A stretch of 13,746 nucleotides of DNA from CAINEC01 sp046303115 (GTDB lineage Bacteria; Bacteroidota; Bacteroidia; AKYH767-A; OLB10), in the NCBI GenBank assembly GCA_046303115.1, contig JBKCGZ010000023.1, positions 1 to 13,746 on the forward strand, given 5' to 3'. Each line of letters starts with the position of its first letter. Within the stretch, counting starts at the first letter, position 1. Below the pieces are notes generated by a model, which saw only the letters and a list, made by a program, of their open reading frames with translations, was not told where the DNA came from and searched no databases. The position numbers and the translations under genes were made by a program. Shown here piece by piece: positions 6,905-13,746 of the stretch.

Positions 6905-9388
6905 TTATTTGTTTTTCTTGCAACATTCTTTTTCGCCACCTAATTGCATATCACCTTTACATTCTTCCATTCCACCCATCTTCTTATGGCACTCTTCTTT
7001 CGACATATCACCACAACCTTCCATGTTTCCTTCTTTGCATCCTTCCATTCCTTTGTGACATTCTTTCATAGCTTTCATACATGCATCAGACTTCATGTGG
7101 CATTTACCATTTTCCATCTTCACACATGCTGTACTATCAATCATACCTGCCTGCATCCAAACAGCACACATTGATGAATCGATAATGCAATTACCTTCAG
7201 CATCTTTCTCGCACGACATCATTGATGCTCCACATTCCATTTTGTTTGAAGAACATTTGTCCATTCCTGCTTCACCACCATTAACGGCAATATATGGAGC
7301 AATTACTAATGAAACGATCGACATTAATTTGATTAGAATGTTCATCGAAGGTCCTGATGTATCTTTAAATGGATCACCTACTGTATCACCTGTAACAGAA
7401 GCTTTATGTGGCTCTGATTTTTTGTAATACATCTCTCCGTTGATCATTACTCCTTTTTCAAATGATTTCTTTGCGTTATCCCATGCACCACCAGCGTTCG
7501 ATTGAAAAATACCCATCAATACACCACTCACTGTTACACCTGCAAGTAAACCACCTAATACTTCTGGTCCGAAGATAAATCCAACGATTAAAGGTGTTAT
7601 AAGTGCAATTGCACCCGGCATAATCATTTCACGAATAGATGCATTAGTTGAAATAGCAACACATTTTTCATATTCAGGCTTTGCTGTATATTCCATAATA
7701 CCTGGAATTTCACGGAACTGACGACGAACTTCCTGTACCATATCCATTGCAGCTTTACCAACCGCTTGAATACATAATGCAGAGAAGATAAATGGAATCA
7801 TACCACCTACGAATAAACCTGCTAATACAGGCGCTTTGTAAATATCAATAGCATCAATACCTGCAATACCAACAAACGCTGCAAATAAAGCTAACGATGT
7901 TAATGCTGCAGAAGCAATCGCGAATCCTTTTCCTGTTGCTGCTGTTGTATTACCAACTGCATCTAAATTATCAGTACGCTCACGAACTTCTGGAGGTAAT
8001 TGACTCATCTCAGCAATACCACCTGCATTATCAGCAATAGGTCCGAAAGCATCAATTGCTAATTGCATTGCAGTAGTTGCCATCATACCCGCAGCTGCAA
8101 TTGCTACTCCGTATAATCCAGCACAATAATAAGAAGCCATAATTCCCGCAGCTAATGTGATAATAGGAATTACAGTCGATTTCATTCCAACTGATAAACC
8201 ACCAATGATGTTAGTAGCATGACCAGTAGATGATTGTTGAATAATAGAGTTCACAGGACCTTTACCCATTGCTGTGTAATATTCAGTCACGATACTCATA
8301 ATTGCACCTACTACAGTACCTACTACGATGGCCATAAAAACACCCATCTTAGTAAATGTTGCAGATCTTAACGTGATATCACCTTCTGGTAACATATATT
8401 GCACAGCAAAATAAGAAGCGATAACAGTCAAAATCATCGAAGCCCAGTTACCAAGGTTTAATGCGTTTTGTACATTCGATTTTTCATCTTTAATAGATAC
8501 GAACCAAGTTCCTACTATCGAGAAAATAATTCCTAATCCACAAATTACCATTGGTAATAAGATTGGCGACATTCCACCATAGTTATCACTTACTATAACT
8601 TCTTGACCTAATACCATTGTAGCAAGAATCGTAGCTACATAAGAACCGAATAAATCGGCACCCATACCTGCTACGTCACCTACGTTATCACCTACGTTAT
8701 CAGCAATAGTTGCTGGGTTACGAACGTCATCTTCAGGAATTCCTGCTTCTACTTTACCTACTAAGTCAGCACCTACGTCAGCAGCTTTAGTATAAATACC
8801 ACCACCAACACGGGCAAATAAGGCAATCGATTCAGCACCTAAAGAAAACCCTGTTAATACTTCAATCGAAGTAGAAACGGTATTCGCTCCTAGTCCAGAA
8901 AATATGCTTAAAAATGCGATGAATAAACCTCCTAGACCAAGGATTGCTAAACCAGCAACTCCTAATCCCATTACGGTTCCACCTGTAAAGGAAACTTTTA
9001 ATGCTTGTTTTAAACTTGTACGGGCAGCTTGTGTAGTACGTACATTCGCTTTTGTTGCGACTTTCATTCCGATATAACCAGCTGTAGCAGAGAATACTGC
9101 ACCGATAATAAAGGAGATAGAGATAATCCAACTAGAGTGAATTTCTTTTCCATTTATCTCGTGAATTGTTCCAGAATATGCTAATAAAGCTGCAGCAATT
9201 GAAACGAAAATGGCTAATACTTTCCATTCAGCTTTTAAAAACGCCATTGCGCCATCAGCAATATAGCCAGCTAATTCTTGCATTTTTGCATCGCCAGCAT
9301 CTTGTTTACTAACCCAAGCGGATTTAATAGCCATCACAATCAGGCCTACAATCCCAAGTACGGGAATCAAATAAATTATATTGTCCAT
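6905..9388 (-). CDS. hppA: Membrane-bound ion-translocating pyrophosphatase HppA with Cys/Met-rich C-terminal extension
   Basis: This integral membrane enzyme hydrolyses pyrophosphate and pumps H+ or Na+ out of the cytoplasm. The core (residues 1-701) is strongly conserved: GGGIYTKAADVGADLVGKVE at 195-214, PEDDVRNP, then DNVGDNVGD at 230-238, GNTTAATGKG at 479-488 and GDTVGDPFKDTSGPS at 667-681. Ala483 in NTTAA, where K+-independent enzymes have Lys, indicates a K+-dependent type. The segment after DLFGSY (245-250) lacks the usual Glu, and a Glu is found instead in GAES (186). As I recall, this pattern fits Flavobacterium-type H+ pumps. Family proteins normally end near residue 701. This one continues for 126 residues with 15 Cys and 17 Met. 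A promoter-like site lies about 20 nt upstream of the ATG and a terminator follows the gene, so it is probably transcribed alone. Confidence 0.97.
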   Translation of the reverse strand: MDNIIYLIPVLGIVGLIVMAIKSAWVSKQDAGDAKMQELAGYIADGAMAFLKAEWKVLAIFVSIAAALLAYSGTIHEINGKEIHSSWIISISFIIGAVFSATAGYIGMKVATKANVRTTQAARTSLKQALKVSFTGGTVMGLGVAGLAILGLGGLFIAFLSIFSGLGANTVSTSIEVLTGFSLGAESIALFARVGGGIYTKAADVGADLVGKVEAGIPEDDVRNPATIADNVGDNVGDVAGMGADLFGSYVATILATMVLGQEVIVSDNYGGMSPILLPMVICGLGIIFSIVGTWFVSIKDEKSNVQNALNLGNWASMILTVIASYFAVQYMLPEGDITLRSATFTKMGVFMAIVVGTVVGAIMSIVTEYYTAMGKGPVNSIIQQSSTGHATNIIGGLSVGMKSTVIPIITLAAGIMASYYCAGLYGVAIAAAGMMATTAMQLAIDAFGPIADNAGGIAEMSQLPPEVRERTDNLDAVGNTTAATGKGFAIASAALTSLALFAAFVGIAGIDAIDIYKAPVLAGLFVGGMIPFIFSALCIQAVGKAAMDMVQEVRRQFREIPGIMEYTAKPEYEKCVAISTNASIREMIMPGAIALITPLIVGFIFGPEVLGGLLAGVTVSGVLMGIFQSNAGGAWDNAKKSFEKGVMINGEMYYKKSEPHKASVTGDTVGDPFKDTSGPSMNILIKLMSIVSLVIAPYIAVNGGEAGMDKCSSNKMECGASMMSCEKDAEGNCIIDSSMCAVWMQAGMIDSTACVKMENGKCHMKSDACMKAMKECHKGMEGCKEGNMEGCGDMSKEECHKKMGGMEECKGDMQLGGEKECCKKNK
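6908..7285 (-). other. hppA: Region of hppA encoding the Cys/Met-rich repeat tail (residues 702-827)
   Basis: The tail follows the last membrane helix (IVSLVIAPYIA). It has 15 Cys at 712, 719, 726, 734, 741, 755, 763, 770, 777, 784, 792, 800, 810, 822 and 823. Between 712 and 800 the steps are 7 or 8 residues, apart from one double step of 14. Three Cys are followed by His (CH at 763, 777 and 800), and Met usually lies between Cys. The rest is mostly Lys, Glu, Gly and Ser. M-PPases have 16 helices with both ends outside the cytoplasm, so the tail should be periplasmic. Soft-metal binding, for example copper, is plausible but unproved. The frame is unbroken and the DNA does not look foreign beyond its codon composition. 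Confidence 0.85.
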
Positions 9389-9407
9389 AAGTTCATTTTT
9401 AGGGACG

Positions 9408-9439
9408 CGAATTTACCCCTTTTTACCCTTTAAACCAAA
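9408..9439 (-). promoter_or_regulatory. Candidate Bacteroidota promoter for hppA
   Basis: On the minus strand TTTG (9439-9436) is followed after exactly 20 nt by TAAATTCG (9415-9408), which has one mismatch to TAnnTTTG. The spacing is that of the Bacteroidota -33/-7 promoter. Transcription would start about 15-20 nt before the hppA ATG at 9388. No Shine-Dalgarno sequence is visible, as is common in this phylum. Confidence 0.55.
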
Positions 9440-9518
9440 AAATCTGCTCCTTAATAAATTCGATACCTAGAATAATAACCTTAAGGCAATGTTGCTGCCC
9501 CATTTATTATGCTTTTAT

Positions 9519-9535
9519 CGTCTGAAAATCAAACG
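9519..9535 (-). terminator. Short hairpin after the T9SS-secreted protein gene (weak terminator candidate)
   Basis: On the minus strand CGTTTGA and TCAGACG form a 7-bp stem with one U-G wobble around a three-base TTT loop, 7 nt after the stop codon. The bases that follow (ATAAAAGC) are not a T-run, so it may be a 3'-end stabilising hairpin instead of a true terminator. The rest of the gap up to hppA shows only the promoter-like site. Confidence 0.3.
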
Positions 9536-9542
9536 TTAAGAG

Positions 9543-11687
9543 TTATTTTTTTATAAAAGAAAGTTCAGCTGTTTGATTGTTTTGCTGAATACGGCAATGG
9601 TAAAATCCAGGGCTTAACGACGCAATATTGATGGAATTATTACTGTTCTTGTCGACTTCCACTTGCAATACCAGCTTTCCTGTAACATCATAAATACCAA
9701 TCAACGCCTGATTTTGAAGGCCGTTAAGTTGAAGGATATCGGAAGCAGGGTTCGGATATAAAGCAAGGTTTGGAATGCCATTATCATATAATCCGCTACA
9801 AACATCAACGGTAATTGAATCGCTGGAAGATCCTACACATCCATTCAAATCAATGTAGCTATAGTTAATTTCAAAACTTCCTGCTCCACTCGAAGCGGGG
9901 TCAAATGTATTTCCAATAACACCCCAGCCTGTCCATGTCCCGCCAATTGGAGAAACATAGTTTGTTAGATCTAATGGACTACCATTTTCACAAAGTATGG
10001 TGTCAAGAGCAAAGCTCACAATAGGTAAGAAATTTACCGATAAGCTAAGTTCAACTATACTATCACAGCCAGTTGATGAGGTATAATTAAAAGGATATAT
10101 ACCCGCTGTAGAATAGTAAACTCCATCGTATAATAAGGAGTCGCCAAAGCAAATGCTTTCCTGCATGTAGGCATAGTAACCTAGATTAAAAGTCAATGTT
10201 GTAGTTATCGTACTATCGCAACCGTTAGTAGTAGTGTATGATTCTGTGAACGTACCATCTGTAAACTGCCAAGCCCCATTTACAAAAGCACTATCACCTG
10301 CACAAAGACTTAAATTATTTTGAATGTTGTAAGACGGGTTAAATAAAAGTGTATTAATTATCGTACTGTCGCAACCGTTAGTTGTATTAAAGGTATTTGT
10401 TAAGGTTGTGTCAGCGTAATAGTAAATACCATCAATTAAAATACTATCATTAGAGCAAGTAGAAAATGTTTGAATAGTTTGATAAGAAGGATTTGGAGTA
10501 ATAGAGATGCTGGTTACCGCGCTTGTTCCGCATGTGTTTTCAGCCGAAACAGATAAAATACTCGTACTATTCGAACTATTAAAGTTAACAATAGCGGAAG
10601 TATCTGTTGCATTCAATGTTGCACCCGATAAACTAATTGCCCAGGTATAATTATCAGCGTACAAAACTGGTGTTATAGCATATGAAGTTGGAGCACCTTG
10701 ACATGGCGCTGTGTCTGCAATTGCAAAAGTTGGTGAAGTTGGAATTGTACGAATAAATAATGTAACAGTATCTGTAAAAATTGGACTTCCGCACGTGTTT
10801 GATATGCGACAAATAAAACGCGTGTTACTCAATGACAAGGGAGGATTATTTATATTTAAGGTATTTGTTCCGCCTGCACTAAAAACAGCGCTACCTGTTA
10901 CATTCACAAATACACCATTTACTTCTTGAAGCCACTGGTGACTTAAAGAGGATCCAGCTGAAACAACAGATAAATTAGTACTACTTCCTTCACAAATTGT
11001 TTTAGAAACAGGCTGAGAAGTTATGGAAGGATAAGTATTAACTTTTAAAAATACAGCTGTTGATGTGTCTGATGAGTTACATGGTCCAAATACAATACAA
11101 CGATAATAGAACATATTCATATTAGCAGGACATGATGCAATATTGATTGTTTTCGTTGTTGCTCCCGTATAATTAAAGTTATTTACAACATCTACAAAAC
11201 CAATTCCTGAGTCGACCTGCCATTGGTAAGTAAATAACCCGTTTCCTCCTGGTGATTGTACATTGAAGCTACAATTGTCGTTTTCGCATACAGTACGAGA
11301 TGGGGTGAAAGATGTTATTGCGGGTACTTTTAAAACAGTTAATGTTGCTGTATTTGAAATAGCATTTGGAGCAATAGGACCATATGCTACACAACGAAAC
11401 TGAGCGGCATTATAGGCAAGCGTTAAATTAGAAATAATTAATGTTGAAGTTGCACTACCATTAACAGCCCCTGTATCGGCTAAATCGCTCCATGTATTAT
11501 TACTAAAAATTTGCCAGCGCAACGAATCAAAATCTGTAGCAATCACATCAAAAGTAGCATTGTCAAATTCGCAAGTGGTTAGGTCATTCGGATTGGTACT
11601 AAACGAAGGAGCATTTGTAATTTGAGCGTTTGAATCGATTGCGAAACAGAAAAGAAAAGTGAAGATGGATATAACTAATTTTTTCAT
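9543..11687 (-). CDS. Secreted multidomain protein with Ig-like and 51-residue repeats and T9SS type A sorting domain
   Basis: This 714-residue protein is predicted to be exported and attached to the cell surface or released by the type IX secretion system. Residues 1-21 are a Sec signal peptide (cleavage near SNA-Q). Three Ig-like domains follow at about 28-118, 120-216 and 218-313, with the Trp and YRC/FRC/FIC marks (W58/C99, W156/C197, W252/C293). A PKD-like segment spans about 315-400. Three tandem 51-residue repeats cover 403-555, and a further beta module runs to about 630. The C-terminus (about 638-714) is a Por-type sorting domain, with YPNPASD, IYDVTGK, LSPGFYHCRI and a final FIKK. 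It holds twelve D-S/T-[AILVMT] triplets, the Bacteroidota O-glycosylation sequon. No enzyme domain is visible, so an adhesin or matrix role is a guess. It diverges from the gene at 11817. Confidence 0.92.
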   Translation of the reverse strand: MKKLVISIFTFLFCFAIDSNAQITNAPSFSTNPNDLTTCEFDNATFDVIATDFDSLRWQIFSNNTWSDLADTGAVNGSATSTLIISNLTLAYNAAQFRCVAYGPIAPNAISNTATLTVLKVPAITSFTPSRTVCENDNCSFNVQSPGGNGLFTYQWQVDSGIGFVDVVNNFNYTGATTKTINIASCPANMNMFYYRCIVFGPCNSSDTSTAVFLKVNTYPSITSQPVSKTICEGSSTNLSVVSAGSSLSHQWLQEVNGVFVNVTGSAVFSAGGTNTLNINNPPLSLSNTRFICRISNTCGSPIFTDTVTLFIRTIPTSPTFAIADTAPCQGAPTSYAITPVLYADNYTWAISLSGATLNATDTSAIVNFNSSNSTSILSVSAENTCGTSAVTSISITPNPSYQTIQTFSTCSNDSILIDGIYYYADTTLTNTFNTTNGCDSTIINTLLFNPSYNIQNNLSLCAGDSAFVNGAWQFTDGTFTESYTTTNGCDSTITTTLTFNLGYYAYMQESICFGDSLLYDGVYYSTAGIYPFNYTSSTGCDSIVELSLSVNFLPIVSFALDTILCENGSPLDLTNYVSPIGGTWTGWGVIGNTFDPASSGAGSFEINYSYIDLNGCVGSSSDSITVDVCSGLYDNGIPNLALYPNPASDILQLNGLQNQALIGIYDVTGKLVLQVEVDKNSNNSINIASLSPGFYHCRIQQNNQTAELSFIKK
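10023..10481 (-). repeat. Three tandem 153-bp coding repeats
   Basis: The units encode residues 403-453, 454-504 and 505-555 of the secreted protein. Each has a Cys (411, 462, 513) followed after 28 residues by the Cys of GCDS (439, 490, 541), spaced exactly 51 residues apart. At DNA level a nearly identical 20-base stretch occurs at 10208 and again at 10361, which are 153 bp apart. The third unit has diverged more. The likely origin is internal duplication of a small beta module, perhaps held by the paired Cys. Confidence 0.8.
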
Positions 11688-11780
11688 TGGATAAATTGTT
11701 TTAGGATGCTAAATTAAATAATACTATCCACAACTTATGAATAAACTATGTTAGTTTTTTTTATTCAGGGGCAATAAACA

Positions 11781-11811
11781 TTGTAACACTCAATAATAAA
11801 TTTTAAATTTG
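11781..11811 (+). promoter_or_regulatory. Strong candidate Bacteroidota promoter for the gene at 11817
   Basis: TTG at 11781-11783 is followed after exactly 20 nt by TAAATTTG at 11804-11811, a full match to the Bacteroidota -33/-7 consensus. The ATG at 11817 begins only 6 nt after the -7 element, so the transcript would have almost no leader. No comparable site is clear on the other strand for the divergent gene at 11687. Confidence 0.65.
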
Positions 11812-11816
11812 TATTA

Positions 11817-12863
11817 ATGACCAAGCGTTTAATTCTATTCTTTTGTATCAGTTTGTTTTTCTCAAAAGCAATTACTGCAACTCCTCCGCAGTCGCTATTG
11901 GTGCCAGTTATTTTTACTGTTGAAAATGGCAATTACGATTTGTCCTATGTAGTAGTGAAGAAAAACGGTGTAGCCTTGTTTACAAAAACAGGAGAAAAGA
12001 ATATGAAACTCAAGCTGGAATATGGGCATGAGTATTTATTGTCGTTTGGTAAAGAAGGCTATATCACTAAACAAATTTTATTTAATACGAGTCTGCCAGA
12101 GGGAATTGATACCACAGCATTAGAACCTTATAAAATAGGAGTAAGAATTTTTAAGCAGTATGAAGGAGTAAATATTGTTATTTATAATCAGCCTGTAGGA
12201 TTTATTCATTTTATTCCACAAGACGAGGGTTTTGGATATGATACCGATTATACCAAATCTATTTTATCAGAATTAGAAGCAACAGAGAATATTTTAATTC
12301 AAAAATCAAAAGACGAAAAAAAGCAGGAAGAGAAGGAATTGTCTGATAAAAAGAAAGAAGATAAACAAGCGAAAGAAGAAAAGGAGTCGATTTCAGATTT
12401 GAAAAAAGATCTTTCTAAGGATAGTGTAAAGGTGGATTCAGATATAGCCATTAAAAAAGAAGAGGTTGTTGTTAAAGACTCGGTTCAAATAAAAAAAGCA
12501 ACATATGGAGAAGGCGATGAACAACCTGTGACAAATCTCGGTATTGGCGATGGCGAAGATCAAAAAGGGAAGATAAGCATGGATAGCGGGGAAGATAAAA
12601 TCCAGCAACATTTGTATGTGGCTTCTGGTGAAGAGCCCATCGAAGAAAGAAAATCTGTTTTATCTGAAGTAGAAACAATCACGCATGAGATAATTGAGAA
12701 AAACCGAAAGATTACGGAAGTAGAAGTTTATTTCGAAGAAAAGAAATCAATTATCAGAAAAGTAGTTTACAATTGGGGTGGAGTTTATTATTACAATGTA
12801 GATAATAAAACGATCAGTGAAGATCAATTTTATTCTATCATTAAAAACAGTAAGCGTCGATAA
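11817..12863 (+). CDS. Exported protein of unknown function with Lys/Glu-rich central region
   Basis: I cannot assign this 348-residue protein to a named family. Residues 1-21 form a clear Sec signal peptide (Lys3-Arg4, hydrophobic core, cleavage near ITA-T), which supports the ATG at 11817. Residues about 28-135 are a beta-rich domain (VPVIFTVENGNYD, then VVVKKNG, then YLLSFGKEGYITK) of a kind that I associate with Bacteroidota envelope proteins. Residues about 150-225 are dense in Lys and Glu and probably form a long helix or coiled coil. A Gly/Asp-rich stretch lies near 230-260. The C-terminus (about 295-348) returns to beta structure with aromatic residues (VVYNWGGVYYYNVDN) and a basic end. 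It has one excellent promoter and ends with its TAA touching the stop of the LytTR gene. A structural or scaffold role is possible but not shown. Confidence 0.85.
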   Translation: MTKRLILFFCISLFFSKAITATPPQSLLVPVIFTVENGNYDLSYVVVKKNGVALFTKTGEKNMKLKLEYGHEYLLSFGKEGYITKQILFNTSLPEGIDTTALEPYKIGVRIFKQYEGVNIVIYNQPVGFIHFIPQDEGFGYDTDYTKSILSELEATENILIQKSKDEKKQEEKELSDKKKEDKQAKEEKESISDLKKDLSKDSVKVDSDIAIKKEEVVVKDSVQIKKATYGEGDEQPVTNLGIGDGEDQKGKISMDSGEDKIQQHLYVASGEEPIEERKSVLSEVETITHEIIEKNRKITEVEVYFEEKKSIIRKVVYNWGGVYYYNVDNKTISEDQFYSIIKNSKRR

Positions 12864-13721
12864 TTATTTTGCGAGTCTATTTGTGATCTCGTTTGTTAAA
12901 CTTCTCGATACTGGTACTCTGATGCTACAATTTTTTAAATTGAGCAGATAGCCACGAGCGTTAGCAGATACCGAAACAACATAATCAAGATTTACAACCC
13001 ACTTTTTCTGACAACGGTAAAAAGCAGTGTATTTACGAAGTTCCTCGCGCGCATCTTTTAACGACATTTTTAATTTAAGTTCGTTCATCAAGCCGTTATT
13101 AAAAAAATAAACAGCAACATATTTTTTTGTTTCTGATAAAAAGATGATATCAATTACTTTGATTTTCTTCACTCCATCAGGCGTTTTAAATTCTACTAAT
13201 TCATCCTGCTGATTTGTCAAGCGCTTTTTATAATTCAATGAATTAGAAATTGCCTCTGCTTCCTTATTTAAAGTTTTATTAAGGATTTTCTCATTTAAAA
13301 CAACGTAAGTGATTACAAAAGGTGCTGTTGCAAAAATGCTAATAATGGGGAATAATAAAATATTGTAAAGATTGTATTCTCCAACATAAAAGAAAGAATA
13401 GATAGCTACAAAAATGGCAATCAATAATACATTCCAAAGAATAAATAACACTTCTTTTTTAATAGTCCATTCCATTTCATTTCGCAATGGAACAAAGAAC
13501 TCTGGCAAAGCCAATGCATTAAATAATAAGATGCCAGCTGTAATCACTCCGCCCTTTATTGCAAACGACAATACCTCTGTCATATTGATAGAGTCGAGGT
13601 CTAAAGGTTTTAAAAAAAATAAAATGAAAGTTACAAAAATCCCCCACGACAAACCAATGCCGGCTTTAATTAATTTGTTTTGTAAAAGAGGGTAAGGAGT
13701 ATTCGCTATTTTATTAAACAC
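12864..13721 (-). CDS. Membrane-anchored LytTR-family transcriptional regulator
   Basis: This 285-residue protein is a predicted DNA-binding regulator fixed in the inner membrane. Four membrane segments lie at about 21-37, 53-72, 91-112 and 118-141. They are followed by a charged linker and a LytTR domain at about 172-283, with FYRCQKKWVVNLDYV at 234-248 and IRVPVSRSLTNEI near the end, the recognition part of this family. There is no receiver domain, so it is not a classic LytR/AgrA response regulator, and no histidine kinase is in the window. The membrane part may sense a signal directly. The start is GTG at 13721; the frame closes 9 bases upstream and the next ATG is too far inside, so the start is nearly forced. 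The promoter would lie beyond the window edge. Targets are unknown; LytTR proteins bind paired direct repeats, and I did not find a convincing pair here. Confidence 0.9.
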   Translation of the reverse strand: MFNKIANTPYPLLQNKLIKAGIGLSWGIFVTFILFFLKPLDLDSINMTEVLSFAIKGGVITAGILLFNALALPEFFVPLRNEMEWTIKKEVLFILWNVLLIAIFVAIYSFFYVGEYNLYNILLFPIISIFATAPFVITYVVLNEKILNKTLNKEAEAISNSLNYKKRLTNQQDELVEFKTPDGVKKIKVIDIIFLSETKKYVAVYFFNNGLMNELKLKMSLKDAREELRKYTAFYRCQKKWVVNLDYVVSVSANARGYLLNLKNCSIRVPVSRSLTNEITNRLAK

Positions 13722-13746
13722 GGTAAAAAATTAAATTATTGTAAGT

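Noticed and set aside
6944..7427. Two plus-strand open frames rich in His, Thr and Phe
   Set aside because: They are the complement of the Cys/Met/Lys codons of the hppA tail. They lack ribosome-binding sites and resemble no protein.
9480..9500. GGCA/TGCC inverted repeat near 9484-9498 as a terminator for the T9SS gene
   Set aside because: The stem is only four base pairs with a seven-base loop and no T-run follows on either strand.
10023..10481. Regular 153-bp repeats as a CRISPR or satellite array
   Set aside because: The units are coding, in frame, diverged at protein level, and have no repeat-spacer structure.
11724..11732. DnaA-box-like CTATCCACA
   Set aside because: It is a single site with one mismatch and no cluster, and the neighbouring genes give no sign of a replication origin.

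Overview
This 13.7-kb window is chromosomal DNA from a member of the Bacteroidota. The evidence is low GC, a type IX secretion C-terminal sorting domain, a Bacteroidota-type lipoprotein signal, a membrane-anchored LytTR regulator, and promoter-like sites that fit the Bacteroidota consensus (TTG, about 20 nt, TAnnTTTG) rather than the sigma-70 form. I see no phage, insertion sequence, CRISPR, rRNA or tRNA. Coding density is high: the longest gap between genes is about 150 bp.

Layout. At the left edge is dnaG (primase), cut by the window start and broken by an in-frame TAA at 471-473. Its stop abuts the stop of a minus-strand group read from right to left: an L,D-transpeptidase-like protein (6805-5240), a multi-pass GT-C-like protein with TPR repeats (5200-3095), a small lipoprotein (3093-2560) and a TlpA-like thioredoxin (2552-1401). 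Gaps of 39, 1 and 7 bp suggest one operon. Upstream of it, behind a clear intrinsic terminator, is hppA (9388-6905), a membrane pyrophosphatase with a 126-residue Cys/Met-rich tail that ordinary family members lack. Next is a large T9SS-secreted protein with Ig-like and 51-residue repeats (11687-9543). It diverges from a secreted Lys/Glu-rich protein of unknown function (11817-12863), whose stop abuts that of a LytTR membrane regulator (13721-12864).

How the genes may fit together. Apart from dnaG and the LytTR DNA-binding domain, most of the window concerns the cell envelope: peptidoglycan cross-linking, possible protein glycosylation, thiol chemistry, ion pumping and secretion. The strongest candidates for something undescribed are the Cys-every-7-residues tail on HppA, which should lie in the periplasm, and the operon joining an L,D-transpeptidase (a Cys enzyme with an altered SLGC motif) to a thioredoxin. 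The premature stop in dnaG is striking, but a sequence error is its most likely cause.
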